This document shows, piece by piece, positions 1 through 8,027 of a stretch of DNA of 45,475 bases (its first letter is position 1; each line of letters opens with the position of its first letter). Source of the DNA: PFJX01 sp964440155 (lineage in GTDB: Bacteria; Pseudomonadota; Gammaproteobacteria; Burkholderiales; Thiobacillaceae); assembly GCA_964440155.1 (NCBI GenBank), contig CAYTRH010000006.1, positions 1 through 45,475 of the forward strand, written 5' to 3'. A program made the position numbers and the translations under genes. The notes under the pieces are model-generated. The model ran no database searches, was not told the DNA's origin, and saw nothing but the letters and a program-made list of their open reading frames with translations.

Positions 1-290
1 GTCTGCGCGCCGAGGTGTTCGCGCGCGGCGAGCCCGACGCCGCGACGCTGGCGGCTGGTCTCGAACTGCTGCGTGACGTCGATCTTCGTGCCGAAGCCGC
101 GCACGTACGCTGTCCGACGCTGGTGCTGCACGGCGCCCATGACGGCCTGTGCCCGCCCGGCGCCGCGCGGTGGCTGGCCGATCACATCGCCGGTGCGCGC
201 CTGGCGCTGCACGAGCGCGCCGCGCATGCGCCGTTCCTGTCGCATCCGCACTGGTTCGTGGCGCAGCTCGGGGACTTTCTGCATGGATGA
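1..290 (+). CDS. bioH: Pimeloyl-ACP methyl ester carboxylesterase, C-terminal part
   Basis: C-terminal 95 residues of an alpha/beta hydrolase; the start lies before the window and the frame is open from base 3. BioH removes the methyl ester from pimeloyl-ACP methyl ester, ending the BioC-initiated route to the biotin pimeloyl chain. The segment GAHDGLCPP carries the expected catalytic Asp, and HERAAHAPFLSHP the catalytic His in the setting usual for BioH (E. coli has a very similar AAHAPF-SHP stretch). The nucleophile Ser would be upstream, outside the window. The stop overlaps the bioC start by 8 bases, so the two are translationally coupled, which supports BioH over other hydrolases. Confidence 0.9.
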   Translation, partial: LRAEVFARGEPDAATLAAGLELLRDVDLRAEAAHVRCPTLVLHGAHDGLCPPGAARWLADHIAGARLALHERAAHAPFLSHPHWFVAQLGDFLHG

Positions 291-1167
291 AGCGCTGAAA
301 CGCGCGGTGCGGCGCTCGTTCGAACGCGCCGCCGCGCAGTACGACCAGGCCGCTTTCCTGCAACAGGAAATCGCCCGCCGTCTGGACGAGCGCCTGGAGG
401 GCATGAAGCTCGCGCCGGCCCGCATCCTCGATGCCGGCTGCGGCACCGGCTACGGCGCCACGTTGTTGCGCGCGCGTCATGCCGACGCTGCGATCCTCGG
501 TCTGGATCTCGCCGAGGCCATGTTGGTGCGCGCCCGCGAGCGCCACCGCGGCGGCTTGTGGACCCGCCTGGGCCAACGGCTGAAGCGGACGTCACCGGCA
601 TTCCGGCCGCTGTGCGGCGATCTGGAACGGCTGCCGCTGGCGCGCGCCAGTGTCGACATGGTCTGGTCCAATCTGGCATTGCAGTGGCTGGACACGCCGG
701 ACGCCGCATTCCGCGAGATGCATCGCGTGCTGCGCGCCGACGGCCTGTTCATCTTTGCCAGCTTCGGCCCGGACACGCTCAAGGAACTGCGCGCCGCCAG
801 CGCCGGCATCGACGGTCACCAGCATGTCAACCGCTTCATCGACATGCATGACCTGGGCGATGCGCTGGTCCACGCCGGCTTCGTCCATCCGGTGATGGAA
901 ATGGAATACCTCACATTGACCTACGCCGATCTACCGGCCCTGCTGCGCGATCTCAAGGGCATCGGCGCACACACCGTGCTGTACGATCGCCGCACCGGAC
1001 TCATGGGCAAGGCCGCCTGGCGGCGGCTGACGCACAACTACGAAGCCTTTCGCCGCGCCGACGGCCGCCTGCCCGCCACCTATGAGGTGGTCTACGGCCA
1101 CGCCTGGGCGGGCCGACCGAGAACTACGCACGACGGCCGGCAGGTGATCGAGTGGCACAGGCGCTGA
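283..1167 (+). CDS. bioC: Malonyl-ACP O-methyltransferase BioC
   Basis: SAM-dependent methyltransferase of 294 residues that methylates malonyl-ACP so it can enter fatty acid synthesis as a disguised primer for pimelate. The N-terminus (VRRSFERAAAQYDQAAFLQQEIARRL) is the BioC-type helix region, and LDAGCGTGYGATLL near residue 47 is the SAM-binding motif I. WSNLALQWLD and HRVLRADGLFIFASFGPDTLKEL are typical of BioC. I chose the ATG at 283 because it gives the family N-terminus and a GGGGAC-like ribosome site; the frame is open upstream but that is only bioH read out of frame. It lies between bioH and bioD. Confidence 0.95.
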   Translation: MDEALKRAVRRSFERAAAQYDQAAFLQQEIARRLDERLEGMKLAPARILDAGCGTGYGATLLRARHADAAILGLDLAEAMLVRARERHRGGLWTRLGQRLKRTSPAFRPLCGDLERLPLARASVDMVWSNLALQWLDTPDAAFREMHRVLRADGLFIFASFGPDTLKELRAASAGIDGHQHVNRFIDMHDLGDALVHAGFVHPVMEMEYLTLTYADLPALLRDLKGIGAHTVLYDRRTGLMGKAAWRRLTHNYEAFRRADGRLPATYEVVYGHAWAGRPRTTHDGRQVIEWHRR

Positions 1168-1187
1168 TGGCACATCATTGAGCGCGC

Positions 1188-1910
1188 ATGCGATCCGCAT
1201 CGCAATCCCCCGGCTTTTTCATCACCGGTACCGATACCGGCGTCGGCAAGACGCTGTGCTCCGCCGCGCTGCTGCACGCGCTGGCCGCACTGGGCGTGCG
1301 TGCGCTGGGCATGAAGCCGGTGGCGGCGGGGGCTGATTACGTGGACGGCGCATGGATCAACGAGGACGTGACGTTGCTGCGCGCGGCCTCGGCAGTGGCT
1401 GCGCCGATGGAATGGGTCAATCCCTATCTGTTCCGTGAGCCCATCGCGCCGCACATCGCCGCCGAGCGCAAGGGTGTGATGATCGATGTCGCGCGCATCG
1501 CCGCTGCGCGCGACGCGTTGGCGACGCTGGCCGATATGGTGGTCGTGGAAGGTGCCGGCGGTTTCCGCGTGCCGCTGGGGCCGCGCCAGGATACCGCCGA
1601 CCTGGTCGTCCGTCTGGGCATGCCGGTGATCCTGGTGGTGGGCATGCGTCTGGGCTGCCTCAATCACGCCCTGCTCACTGCCGAGGCCGTCGCCGCGCGT
1701 GGCCTCACGCTGGCCGCCTGGATCGCCAACCGAATCGACCCGGCCATGGCGGCCTACGACGAGAATCTGGACGCGCTGCGCGCGCGCCTGCCGGCGCCGA
1801 TGCTGGCGGAATTGCCGCACATGACGCCGGTTGATCCGGTGCGTGCGGTGCAGTATTTCGCACCGCGCAAGTTGCACGATCTGTTGCGCGCCTTTGGTTT
1901 ACCCGCGTGA
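1188..1910 (+). CDS. bioD: Dethiobiotin synthetase
   Basis: ATP-dependent enzyme of 240 residues that closes the ureido ring of 7,8-diaminopelargonic acid with CO2 to form dethiobiotin. The P-loop is GTDTGVGKT with Lys21. GMKPVAAGA and VVEGAGGFRVPL are the conserved substrate-binding and second nucleotide-binding segments of BioD. It follows bioC after 20 bases and is the last gene of the biotin operon here; the DNA after it carries a new promoter for a regulator. Length is normal for the family. Confidence 0.95.
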   Translation: MRSASQSPGFFITGTDTGVGKTLCSAALLHALAALGVRALGMKPVAAGADYVDGAWINEDVTLLRAASAVAAPMEWVNPYLFREPIAPHIAAERKGVMIDVARIAAARDALATLADMVVVEGAGGFRVPLGPRQDTADLVVRLGMPVILVVGMRLGCLNHALLTAEAVAARGLTLAAWIANRIDPAMAAYDENLDALRARLPAPMLAELPHMTPVDPVRAVQYFAPRKLHDLLRAFGLPA

Positions 1911-1948
1911 GCGTCCGGGGCGGGGGCGCGCATTCGACCAAGACTGCA

Positions 1949-1977
1949 TATAATTCCAGACAAAAATGTCTCCGGAG
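1949..1977 (+). promoter_or_regulatory. Promoter and candidate operator of the Rrf2 gene
   Basis: A perfect -10 hexamer TATAAT lies at 1949-1954 with no clear -35 box. Immediately downstream, at 1959-1970, is the inverted repeat GACA-N4-TGTC, and at 1970-1977 the palindrome CTCCGGAG, which includes the ribosome site of the next gene. A small inverted repeat just after the -10 of an Rrf2-family gene is a plausible autoregulatory operator (inference). The weak -35 would fit a promoter needing an activator. Confidence 0.5.
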
Positions 1978-1983
1978 TGACTT

Positions 1984-2439
1984 ATGGTCTTGTCGCGCAC
2001 CAGTCAGTATGCCGTTCAGGCACTGATCTATATCGCCACGCAGCCGGCGGGCGAACCCGTGCTCAACCGCGACATCGCCGACCGTCTGAACGTCCCCGCG
2101 GCCTATCTGGCCAAGATACTGCAGAATCTGTGCAAGCACGGCCTGCTCGATTCCTATCGCGGCCGTCTCGGTGGCTTCTGTCTGCGTGAAGGCATGCACC
2201 GTACCTCGTTGATGCAGGTGCTGCTGCTGACCGAGGGACCGGACTTCACCAAGAGCTGCATCCTCGGGCTCAAGGAATGCTCGGACGCCACCGCCTGCCC
2301 GATGCATTTCAAATGGATACCGGTGAAGAAGAAGATTCTGGCACTGCTCAACGACATGAATCTGGAAGAGTTGGCCAAGGCCGTGTTGACCGGCAAGTAT
2401 CGTCTGGCCGATCTGCCGGCTGCAGCGTTGCCGGCATGA
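1984..2439 (+). CDS. Rrf2-family Fe-S cluster transcription regulator
   Basis: Winged-helix regulator of 151 residues. The N-terminus LSRTSQYAVQALIYIA and the following DIADRLNVPAAYLAKILQNL form the Rrf2 helix-turn-helix, and RGRLGGF is the usual wing. Three cysteines occur in CILGLKECSDATAC (spacing C-x6-C-x5-C), placed like the [2Fe-2S]/[4Fe-4S] ligands of IscR and NsrR but with a different spacing, so it is probably a redox, oxygen or NO sensor and not a confident IscR or NsrR. It overlaps sco by 4 bases (ATGA) and stands at the head of the sco/cco cluster, so control of the terminal oxidase is the likely job (inference). SD CCGGAG precedes the ATG. Confidence 0.85.
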   Translation: MVLSRTSQYAVQALIYIATQPAGEPVLNRDIADRLNVPAAYLAKILQNLCKHGLLDSYRGRLGGFCLREGMHRTSLMQVLLLTEGPDFTKSCILGLKECSDATACPMHFKWIPVKKKILALLNDMNLEELAKAVLTGKYRLADLPAAALPA

Positions 2440-3050
2440 CGTCGCGCTCGTTCGTGCGTTGGCCGTGGCTCGGCCTGCTGCTAACGGTCCTGGTGCTGGC
2501 CGGCTGCGGCGGCGAACCGCGCACCCAGTCCGCGTTCAAGGCGACCGATATCACCGGGGCCGATTTCGGCAAGCGTCTGGCCTTGACCGATCACAACGGA
2601 CGCGCCGTGACGCTGGAGACCTTCCGCGGCAAGCTGGTGGTGCTGTTCTTCGGCTACACCCATTGTCCGGACGTCTGTCCGACCACGCTGTCCGACATGG
2701 CCCAGGCGTTTGCGCTGCTGCCGGCGCAGGAGGTCGAACGTGTGCAGGTGCTGTTCGTCAGCGTCGACCCGCAGCGCGACACGCCCGAGATACTGAAGGA
2801 GTACGTGCCCTACTTCCACCCCTCGTTCCTGGGGCTGTATGGCACGCCGGAGGCGGTGGCGGCGGCAGCACGCGAGTTCAAGGTGGTCTATCGGCGCCAT
2901 GAGACGCCGGGCGAGAGCGGCTACCTGGTGGATCACTCGGCCGGCAGCTACGTGCTCGATACGAGCGGCCGTCTTCGTCTGTACCAGCCTTTCGGCCAGC
3001 CGCCGGACGATATCGCGCATGACCTGCGCCTGCTGCTGGCGGAGGGGTGA
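2436..3050 (+). CDS. SCO1/SenC/PrrC-family copper chaperone lipoprotein
   Basis: Protein of 204 residues with a hydrophobic N-terminal segment ending in LAGC, a lipobox, so it is probably an inner-membrane-anchored periplasmic lipoprotein with a thioredoxin fold. The copper ligands are visible: CPDVCP (CxxxC) and the distal His in DHSAGSYV. GYTHCPDVCPTTL and VSVDPQRDTPE are family signatures. SCO proteins deliver or reduce copper for heme-copper oxidases; its place 127 bases before ccoN fits a role in maturing the oxidase or in redox signalling to the upstream Rrf2 regulator. The ATG at 2436 overlaps the regulator stop. Confidence 0.92.
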   Translation: MTSRSFVRWPWLGLLLTVLVLAGCGGEPRTQSAFKATDITGADFGKRLALTDHNGRAVTLETFRGKLVVLFFGYTHCPDVCPTTLSDMAQAFALLPAQEVERVQVLFVSVDPQRDTPEILKEYVPYFHPSFLGLYGTPEAVAAAAREFKVVYRRHETPGESGYLVDHSAGSYVLDTSGRLRLYQPFGQPPDDIAHDLRLLLAEG

Positions 3051-3067
3051 CGCCGACCTCGTCCGCC

Positions 3068-3097
3068 TTGCGGGCGGGGGGGCGGGCAAACTATACT
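3068..3097 (+). promoter_or_regulatory. Probable sigma-70 promoter of the cco operon
   Basis: TTGCGG at 3068-3073 and TATACT at 3092-3097 are separated by 18 bases. The leader to the ccoN start is about 75 bases. I see no FNR/ANR palindrome (TTGAT-N4-ATCAA) here, which is unusual for a cbb3 operon and fits control by another regulator. Confidence 0.5.
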
Positions 3098-3177
3098 CCC
3101 GCGTCTTTTTTAGCCGGGCTGCCGGCAATCGAACCGGGTCCGGGGCGCCACCGGACGCGCGGTAACTAGGAGTGATC

Positions 3178-4617
3178 ATGTCAGCAAGCAGTGTCGCCAC
3201 GGCCGAGCAGTACGACTACGAGATCATCAAGAAATTCGCCGTCATGGCCATCGTCTGGGCCGTGGTGGGCATGTTCGTCGGCGTCTACATCGCGTCCCAG
3301 CTGGCCTGGCCCTTCCTCAATTTCGACAATCCCTACATCACCTTCGGTCGTATCCGTCCGATCCACACCGGCGCGGTGATTTTCGGCTTCGGCGGCTCGG
3401 CCTTGTTCGCCACCTCGTACTACGTGGTGCAGCGCACCTGCCAGGCGCGTCTGTTCGCGCCCGGGTTGGCCACCTTCACGTTCTGGGGCTGGCAGGCGGT
3501 CATCGTGTTGGCGGCCCTGTCCTATATGTTCGGCTACACGCAGGGGCGCGAGTATGCCGAGATGGAATGGCCCATCGACCTGCTGATCCTGGTGGTCTGG
3601 GTGGCCTATATGGCCGTGTTCATCGGCACGCTGATGAAGCGCAAGCAGCCGCACATCTACGTGGCCAACTGGTTCTACCTTTCGTTCATCCTGGTCACCG
3701 CGGTGCTGCACACCTTCAACAACCTGGCGGTGCCGATCGACCTGTTCAGCATGAAGTCCTACAGCCTGTTCTCCGGCGCGCAGGACGCCATGACCCAGTG
3801 GTGGTACGGTCACAACGCGGTGGGCTTCTTCCTCACTGCCGCCTTCCTCGGCATGATGTATTACTTCGTGCCCAAGCACGCCGGTCGGCCGATCTACTCC
3901 TACCGCCTGTCCATCGTGCACTTCTGGGCGTTGTCGTTCATGTACATGTGGGTGGGGACCCACCACCTGCATTGGACCGCGCTGCCGGATTGGGCCTCCA
4001 CGCTCGGCGCCACGTTCTCCATCATGCTGCTGCTGCCGTCCTGGGGCGGCATGATCAACGGCATCATGACCCTATCGGGTGCCTGGGACAAACTGCGCAC
4101 CGATCCGATCATGCGCTTCATGATCGTCGCGCTGTCGTTCTACGGCATGTCCACGTTCGAAGGGCCGCTGATGTCGCTGAAGGACGTCAATGCGCTGTCG
4201 CATTACACCGACTGGACCGTCGGTCACGTGCATTCCGGCGCGCTCGGCTGGGTGGCGATGATCTCGTTCGGTTCGCTTTATCACATGATCCCCCGCCTGT
4301 GGAATACCGAGATGTACAGCGTGCGTCTGATCAACGTGCATTTCTGGTTGGCGACCATCGGTCTGCTGTTGTACATCACTGCGATGTGGATATCCGGTAT
4401 CTCGCAGGGGCTGATGTGGCGCGCGTTCGACGATTTCGGCAATCTGCAGTATTCCTTCGTCGAGTCGGTCGCGGCCATGCACCCGTTTTACGTCATGCGT
4501 GCCATCGGCGGCATGTTTTATCTCACCGGCATGGCGCTGATGGCTTACAACATTTACATGACCATCCGCCAGGGCGTGCGCGCCGCCGCAACCCGGACCG
4601 CGGTCGCGGCTGCCTGA
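3178..4617 (+). CDS. ccoN: cbb3-type cytochrome c oxidase subunit I
   Basis: Catalytic heme-copper subunit of 479 residues with about 12-14 membrane spans, holding low-spin heme b and the heme b3-CuB oxygen-reduction site. Visible heme and copper ligands include His63 (RPIHTGA), WWYGHNAVGF, the double histidine in GTHHLHW and VGHVHSGALGW. The start at 3178 has the SD AACTAGGAG; an in-frame GTG six bases earlier is less likely. First gene of ccoNOQP. cbb3 oxidases have high oxygen affinity and support respiration in microoxic conditions. Confidence 0.97.
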   Translation: MSASSVATAEQYDYEIIKKFAVMAIVWAVVGMFVGVYIASQLAWPFLNFDNPYITFGRIRPIHTGAVIFGFGGSALFATSYYVVQRTCQARLFAPGLATFTFWGWQAVIVLAALSYMFGYTQGREYAEMEWPIDLLILVVWVAYMAVFIGTLMKRKQPHIYVANWFYLSFILVTAVLHTFNNLAVPIDLFSMKSYSLFSGAQDAMTQWWYGHNAVGFFLTAAFLGMMYYFVPKHAGRPIYSYRLSIVHFWALSFMYMWVGTHHLHWTALPDWASTLGATFSIMLLLPSWGGMINGIMTLSGAWDKLRTDPIMRFMIVALSFYGMSTFEGPLMSLKDVNALSHYTDWTVGHVHSGALGWVAMISFGSLYHMIPRLWNTEMYSVRLINVHFWLATIGLLLYITAMWISGISQGLMWRAFDDFGNLQYSFVESVAAMHPFYVMRAIGGMFYLTGMALMAYNIYMTIRQGVRAAATRTAVAAA

Positions 4618-4636
4618 CGCGCGAGGTTGCTCAGTC

Positions 4637-5383
4637 ATGCTCAAAAACTTCAAACACGAAAAGATCGAAACCAACGCCGGCCTGCTGTTGGTGCTGACCA
4701 TGATGGCGATCAGCGTCGCCGGCCTGGTGGAAATCGCGCCGCTGTTCTTCCTGAAGAACACCGTGGAGCAGGTCGACGGTGTGCGGCCTTACACGCCGCT
4801 GGAACAGCGCGGTCGCGACATCTACATCCGCGAGGGTTGCTACACCTGCCATTCGCAGATGATCCGCCCGTTCCGCGCCGAGCAGTTGCGCTATGGCCAT
4901 TACTCGCTGGCGGCGGAATCCAAATACGACCATCCGTTCCAGTGGGGTTCCAAGCGCACCGGCCCGGATCTGGCGCGTGTCGGCGGCAAGTACTCCAACG
5001 AGTGGCACGTGCAGCACATGATCGATCCGAAGTCGGTGGTGCCGGAATCGGTGATGCCGCGTTATCCGTGGCTGCTGGAGACCCGCCTGGATGTGTCCGA
5101 TCTGACCCAGCGCCTGCGCGCGCTGCGCCGGGTGGGTGTGCCGTATTCGGACAACGAGGAGGAGTACCGGCGCAACGTCGAGCAGTTCGGCGAAGAGGTT
5201 GCGCGCATGCTGCACATCCCTGATGCGTTGAAGAATCTGTTGGCGCAGGCGCAGGAGCACAATTACGACGGTGACCGCTCCAGCGTGTCGGAGATGGATG
5301 CCCTCATCGCCTACCTGCAGGTGCTCGGCACCATGGTCGATTTCAGCAAGATCAACCCCGAAGACTTGGTGAAGTATCGCTGA
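4637..5383 (+). CDS. ccoO: cbb3-type cytochrome c oxidase subunit II (monoheme c)
   Basis: Membrane-anchored monoheme cytochrome c of 248 residues. One N-terminal transmembrane helix (about residues 15-38) is followed by the periplasmic heme c site CYTCH at 68-72 in the family context EGCYTCHSQMIRPF; VMPRYPWL supplies the axial Met. It passes electrons from CcoP to CcoN. It sits 19 bases after ccoN and its stop shares bases with the ccoQ start. Confidence 0.97.
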   Translation: MLKNFKHEKIETNAGLLLVLTMMAISVAGLVEIAPLFFLKNTVEQVDGVRPYTPLEQRGRDIYIREGCYTCHSQMIRPFRAEQLRYGHYSLAAESKYDHPFQWGSKRTGPDLARVGGKYSNEWHVQHMIDPKSVVPESVMPRYPWLLETRLDVSDLTQRLRALRRVGVPYSDNEEEYRRNVEQFGEEVARMLHIPDALKNLLAQAQEHNYDGDRSSVSEMDALIAYLQVLGTMVDFSKINPEDLVKYR

Positions 5384-5565
5384 TGGAGTGGTTTTCCGAC
5401 CCCGCGAACACCAAGCCGCTCGGCCTGCTGATCCTGTTCGTCACCTTCTGCCTGATCCTGGTGTGGGTGTATGGCAGCCGCAAGCGCGGCGAACGGCTGG
5501 AGCAGCACAAGCACATTCCCTTTCTCGACGACCAAGACGAACGCAAGGACAAGTCCCATGGCTGA
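5383..5565 (+). CDS. ccoQ: cbb3 oxidase assembly/stability subunit CcoQ
   Basis: Small protein of 60 residues with one transmembrane helix (about residues 12-31, PLGLLILFVTFCLILVWVYG) and a charged cytoplasmic tail ending in an Asp/Lys-rich stretch. CcoQ/FixQ helps hold CcoP in the oxidase complex. Identified by length, topology and position between ccoO (1-base overlap) and ccoP (8-base overlap). Confidence 0.9.
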   Translation: MEWFSDPANTKPLGLLILFVTFCLILVWVYGSRKRGERLEQHKHIPFLDDQDERKDKSHG

Positions 5566-6487
5566 CCAATCCCATAGCCACGCGCCATCCCAAGGGGTGC
5601 AGACCACCGGTCACGTATGGGACGGCGACTTGCAGGAGTACAACAACCCGCTGCCAGGCTGGTGGATCTGGGCGTTCTACGGCACCATCGTGTTCGCGCT
5701 GGTGTACTGGGTGTTCTACCCCTCCTGGCCGGTCGGTCAGGGCTTCTTCAACGGCATCAGCAAGGTGACCTTCGTCAATGCCCAGGGTGAGCAGGAAAGC
5801 TGGCACTGGAACACCCGCGCCAAACTGTTGAGCGAGATGCAGGCCGCTGCGGACCTGCAGAAGCCGTTCTATGACCGCATCATGGCGACCCCGTATGAAG
5901 CCATCATCCAGGATGCGGAATTGACCAGTTTCGTGGTTTCGGCGGGCAAGGTGCTGTTTGCCGACAACTGCGCGGCCTGTCATCAGGTCGGCGGGCAAGG
6001 CAAGATCGGTTTTTATCCGAATCTCACCGATGATGATTGGTTGTACGGTGGCACGTTCGCCGCCATCAACGAGACCCTGACCAAGGGGCGGCGCGGCTAC
6101 ATGCCGCCGTTCGGCGAAGCGCTGCCGGCCGCGGATATCGATGCGTTGGCGCATTACGTGCTGTCCCTGTCCGGCCATGCAGTGGACGCGGACAAGGTGG
6201 CGCGCGGCAATCGCCTGTTCCACAGTCATCAGGCCGCCTGTTACTACTGCCATGGTGACGACGCCAAAGGACGGCAGGACATGGGCGCGCCCAATCTGAC
6301 CGATCAGGTCTGGCTGTGGGCCAATGTGCCCGGCGCACGCGACGATGCCGCTCGGATCAACGCCGTGCGCCAGGTCATCACCCGCGGTCTCGACCGCGGG
6401 GTGATGCCGGCCTGGGAAGGGCGGTTGATTCCGGAACAGATCAAGCTGTTGACGGTCTACGTGCACCAGTTGGGTGGCGGGCAGTAA
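5558..6487 (+). CDS. ccoP: cbb3-type cytochrome c oxidase subunit III (diheme c)
   Basis: Diheme cytochrome c of 309 residues. An N-terminal FixP-type segment (HVWDGDLQEYNNPLPGWW) precedes one transmembrane helix near residues 37-55. Heme sites are CAACH near residue 138 and CYYCH near 228, with candidate axial Met residues in GYMPPFG and GVMPAW. It accepts electrons from soluble c-type cytochromes. The ATG at 5558 lies inside the end of ccoQ, typical of coupled cco genes. Confidence 0.97.
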   Translation: MADQSHSHAPSQGVQTTGHVWDGDLQEYNNPLPGWWIWAFYGTIVFALVYWVFYPSWPVGQGFFNGISKVTFVNAQGEQESWHWNTRAKLLSEMQAAADLQKPFYDRIMATPYEAIIQDAELTSFVVSAGKVLFADNCAACHQVGGQGKIGFYPNLTDDDWLYGGTFAAINETLTKGRRGYMPPFGEALPAADIDALAHYVLSLSGHAVDADKVARGNRLFHSHQAACYYCHGDDAKGRQDMGAPNLTDQVWLWANVPGARDDAARINAVRQVITRGLDRGVMPAWEGRLIPEQIKLLTVYVHQLGGGQ

Positions 6488-6504
6488 GCGCGGCAAAACG
6501 CGCT
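6487..6504 (+). other. Stem-loop between ccoP and ccoG
   Basis: Perfect 6-bp stem AGCGCG/CGCGCT with loop GCAAAA, starting at the last base of the ccoP stop. No T-run follows, so it is more likely an mRNA stability or processing element separating ccoNOQP from the accessory genes than a full terminator (inference). Confidence 0.3.
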
Positions 6505-6559
6505 TGCGCTCCCGCCAGGCACGTCGCCGCGCGCGATCGTTGCGGGCGCCCGAAGTCGT

Positions 6560-7996
6560 TTGGCGGAACAGGCAGTGGAATCCTCACAGGCAGGCAAAGA
6601 GCTCTACTTCAAGCGTAACCCCATCGTTCCGCGATCGGTTCAGGGTCCGTTCCGCCGCTTCAAGAGCGGCGTGTTGTGGTTGGGCTTTGCCGTCTACTTT
6701 CTGTTGCCGTGGTTGCCCTGGCAGCGCGCCGATGCGCCGTCGCAGGCGGTGATGTTCGACATCCCGGGGCGGCGGTATCTGATCTTCGATCTGACCGTCC
6801 ATCCCCAGGACGTCTTCTGGCTGGCGATGCTGCTGTTCATTGCTGCCGTGTTGCTGTTCTTTGCCACGGCGCTGGTGGGGCGGGCATTCTGCGGCTATTT
6901 CTGTTTCCAGACCTTGTGGACGGATGCGTTCATGATGCTGGAACGGCTGTTCCAGGGCGAGCGTCCGGCGCGGTTGCGCCTGATGCGCGAGCCCTGGAGT
7001 CGACGTGAGAAGCTGCTGAAGGTCGGCGCCACGCGGCTTGCCTGGGCCTTGCTGGCATTCTGGACGGCGCTGACGTTCGTGTTGTATTTCGGTCACGCGC
7101 CGACGTTGCTACGCGACTTTTTTACCGGGGACGCACCTGCCGCCGCCTACGTCGCGACGTTGACACTCAGCATCACCACGTTCGTGGCTGCCGGTGTATT
7201 GCGCGAACACGTGTGCACGTTCATCTGCCCGTACGGCCGGTTCCAGGGTGCGATGTACGACCCCGAGACGCTCACCGTGCATTATGACCGTCGCCGTGGC
7301 GAGGGGGCCGCCGGCCGGATTGCGGCGCGCGCGGGCTTGCGTCAGCGCGATGAGCGCCGGGCGGCTGGCCACGGCGACTGCATCGACTGCGGTTTGTGCG
7401 TGCAGGTCTGCCCGGTCGGCATCGACATCCGCGACGGCCTGCAATACACCTGCATATCCTGCGGGCTGTGTGTCGATGCCTGCAATTCCATCATGGCCAA
7501 GATGGGCTGGCCGACCGGTCTGGTGCGCTACGATTCGGAAACCAACCTGGCCCGACCGCAACCCGCGCCGGCGCGGCTGCATTGGAAGAGTCTGAAGGTC
7601 ATGGGCTACGGCTTGGCGCTGGTGCTGATGACCGGCTATCTGATCTACGACATGAGCCATCGCAGCGGTTTCGAACACAGCGTGCAGCAGATCCGCCAGC
7701 CGCTCTACGTCACCCTGTCGGATGGTTCCATACGCAATCGCTACCAGATCCGGCTGACCAACCTGTCCGGCCGGGAGCAGCAGTTCACCATCGGCGCGCG
7801 TGGCCTGCCGCCGGGTGCGCTGGATCTCGGCAACTTCGAACACGTAACCATCAGAAACGGCAAGAGTGTGATCGTTCAGGCGAGCGTGATGCTGCCACCG
7901 GAACTGGCTGCGCAGACTCGCGACTTCGCTTTTGTCATCCGCTCTGCCCAGGGCGAGGAAGTGGTCGATCCGGCACGTTTCTTCACCGCGCACTGA
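6560..7996 (+). CDS. ccoG: CcoG/FixG/RdxA-type Fe-S cupric reductase for cbb3 assembly
   Basis: Membrane protein of 478 residues with several transmembrane helices and a polyferredoxin part: CIDCGLCVQVCPVGIDIR and CISCGLCVDACN carry two four-cysteine Fe-S sets. CGYFCFQTLWTD and CTFICPYGRFQG are further conserved Cys motifs of the family. The C-terminus is a periplasmic Ig-like domain. CcoG is known to reduce Cu(II) on the way to the CuB site. The start is uncertain: the TTG at 6560 has no clear SD, and a GTG at 6575 preceded by GGCGGA is as likely. Confidence 0.93.
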   Translation: MAEQAVESSQAGKELYFKRNPIVPRSVQGPFRRFKSGVLWLGFAVYFLLPWLPWQRADAPSQAVMFDIPGRRYLIFDLTVHPQDVFWLAMLLFIAAVLLFFATALVGRAFCGYFCFQTLWTDAFMMLERLFQGERPARLRLMREPWSRREKLLKVGATRLAWALLAFWTALTFVLYFGHAPTLLRDFFTGDAPAAAYVATLTLSITTFVAAGVLREHVCTFICPYGRFQGAMYDPETLTVHYDRRRGEGAAGRIAARAGLRQRDERRAAGHGDCIDCGLCVQVCPVGIDIRDGLQYTCISCGLCVDACNSIMAKMGWPTGLVRYDSETNLARPQPAPARLHWKSLKVMGYGLALVLMTGYLIYDMSHRSGFEHSVQQIRQPLYVTLSDGSIRNRYQIRLTNLSGREQQFTIGARGLPPGALDLGNFEHVTIRNGKSVIVQASVMLPPELAAQTRDFAFVIRSAQGEEVVDPARFFTAH

Positions 7997-8027
7997 CATC
8001 CTCGCGCACCATCAACCGGGGGATCCC

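Noticed and set aside
3051..3177. FNR/ANR site at the cbb3 operon
   Set aside because: No TTGAT-N4-ATCAA-like palindrome can be found in the gap.
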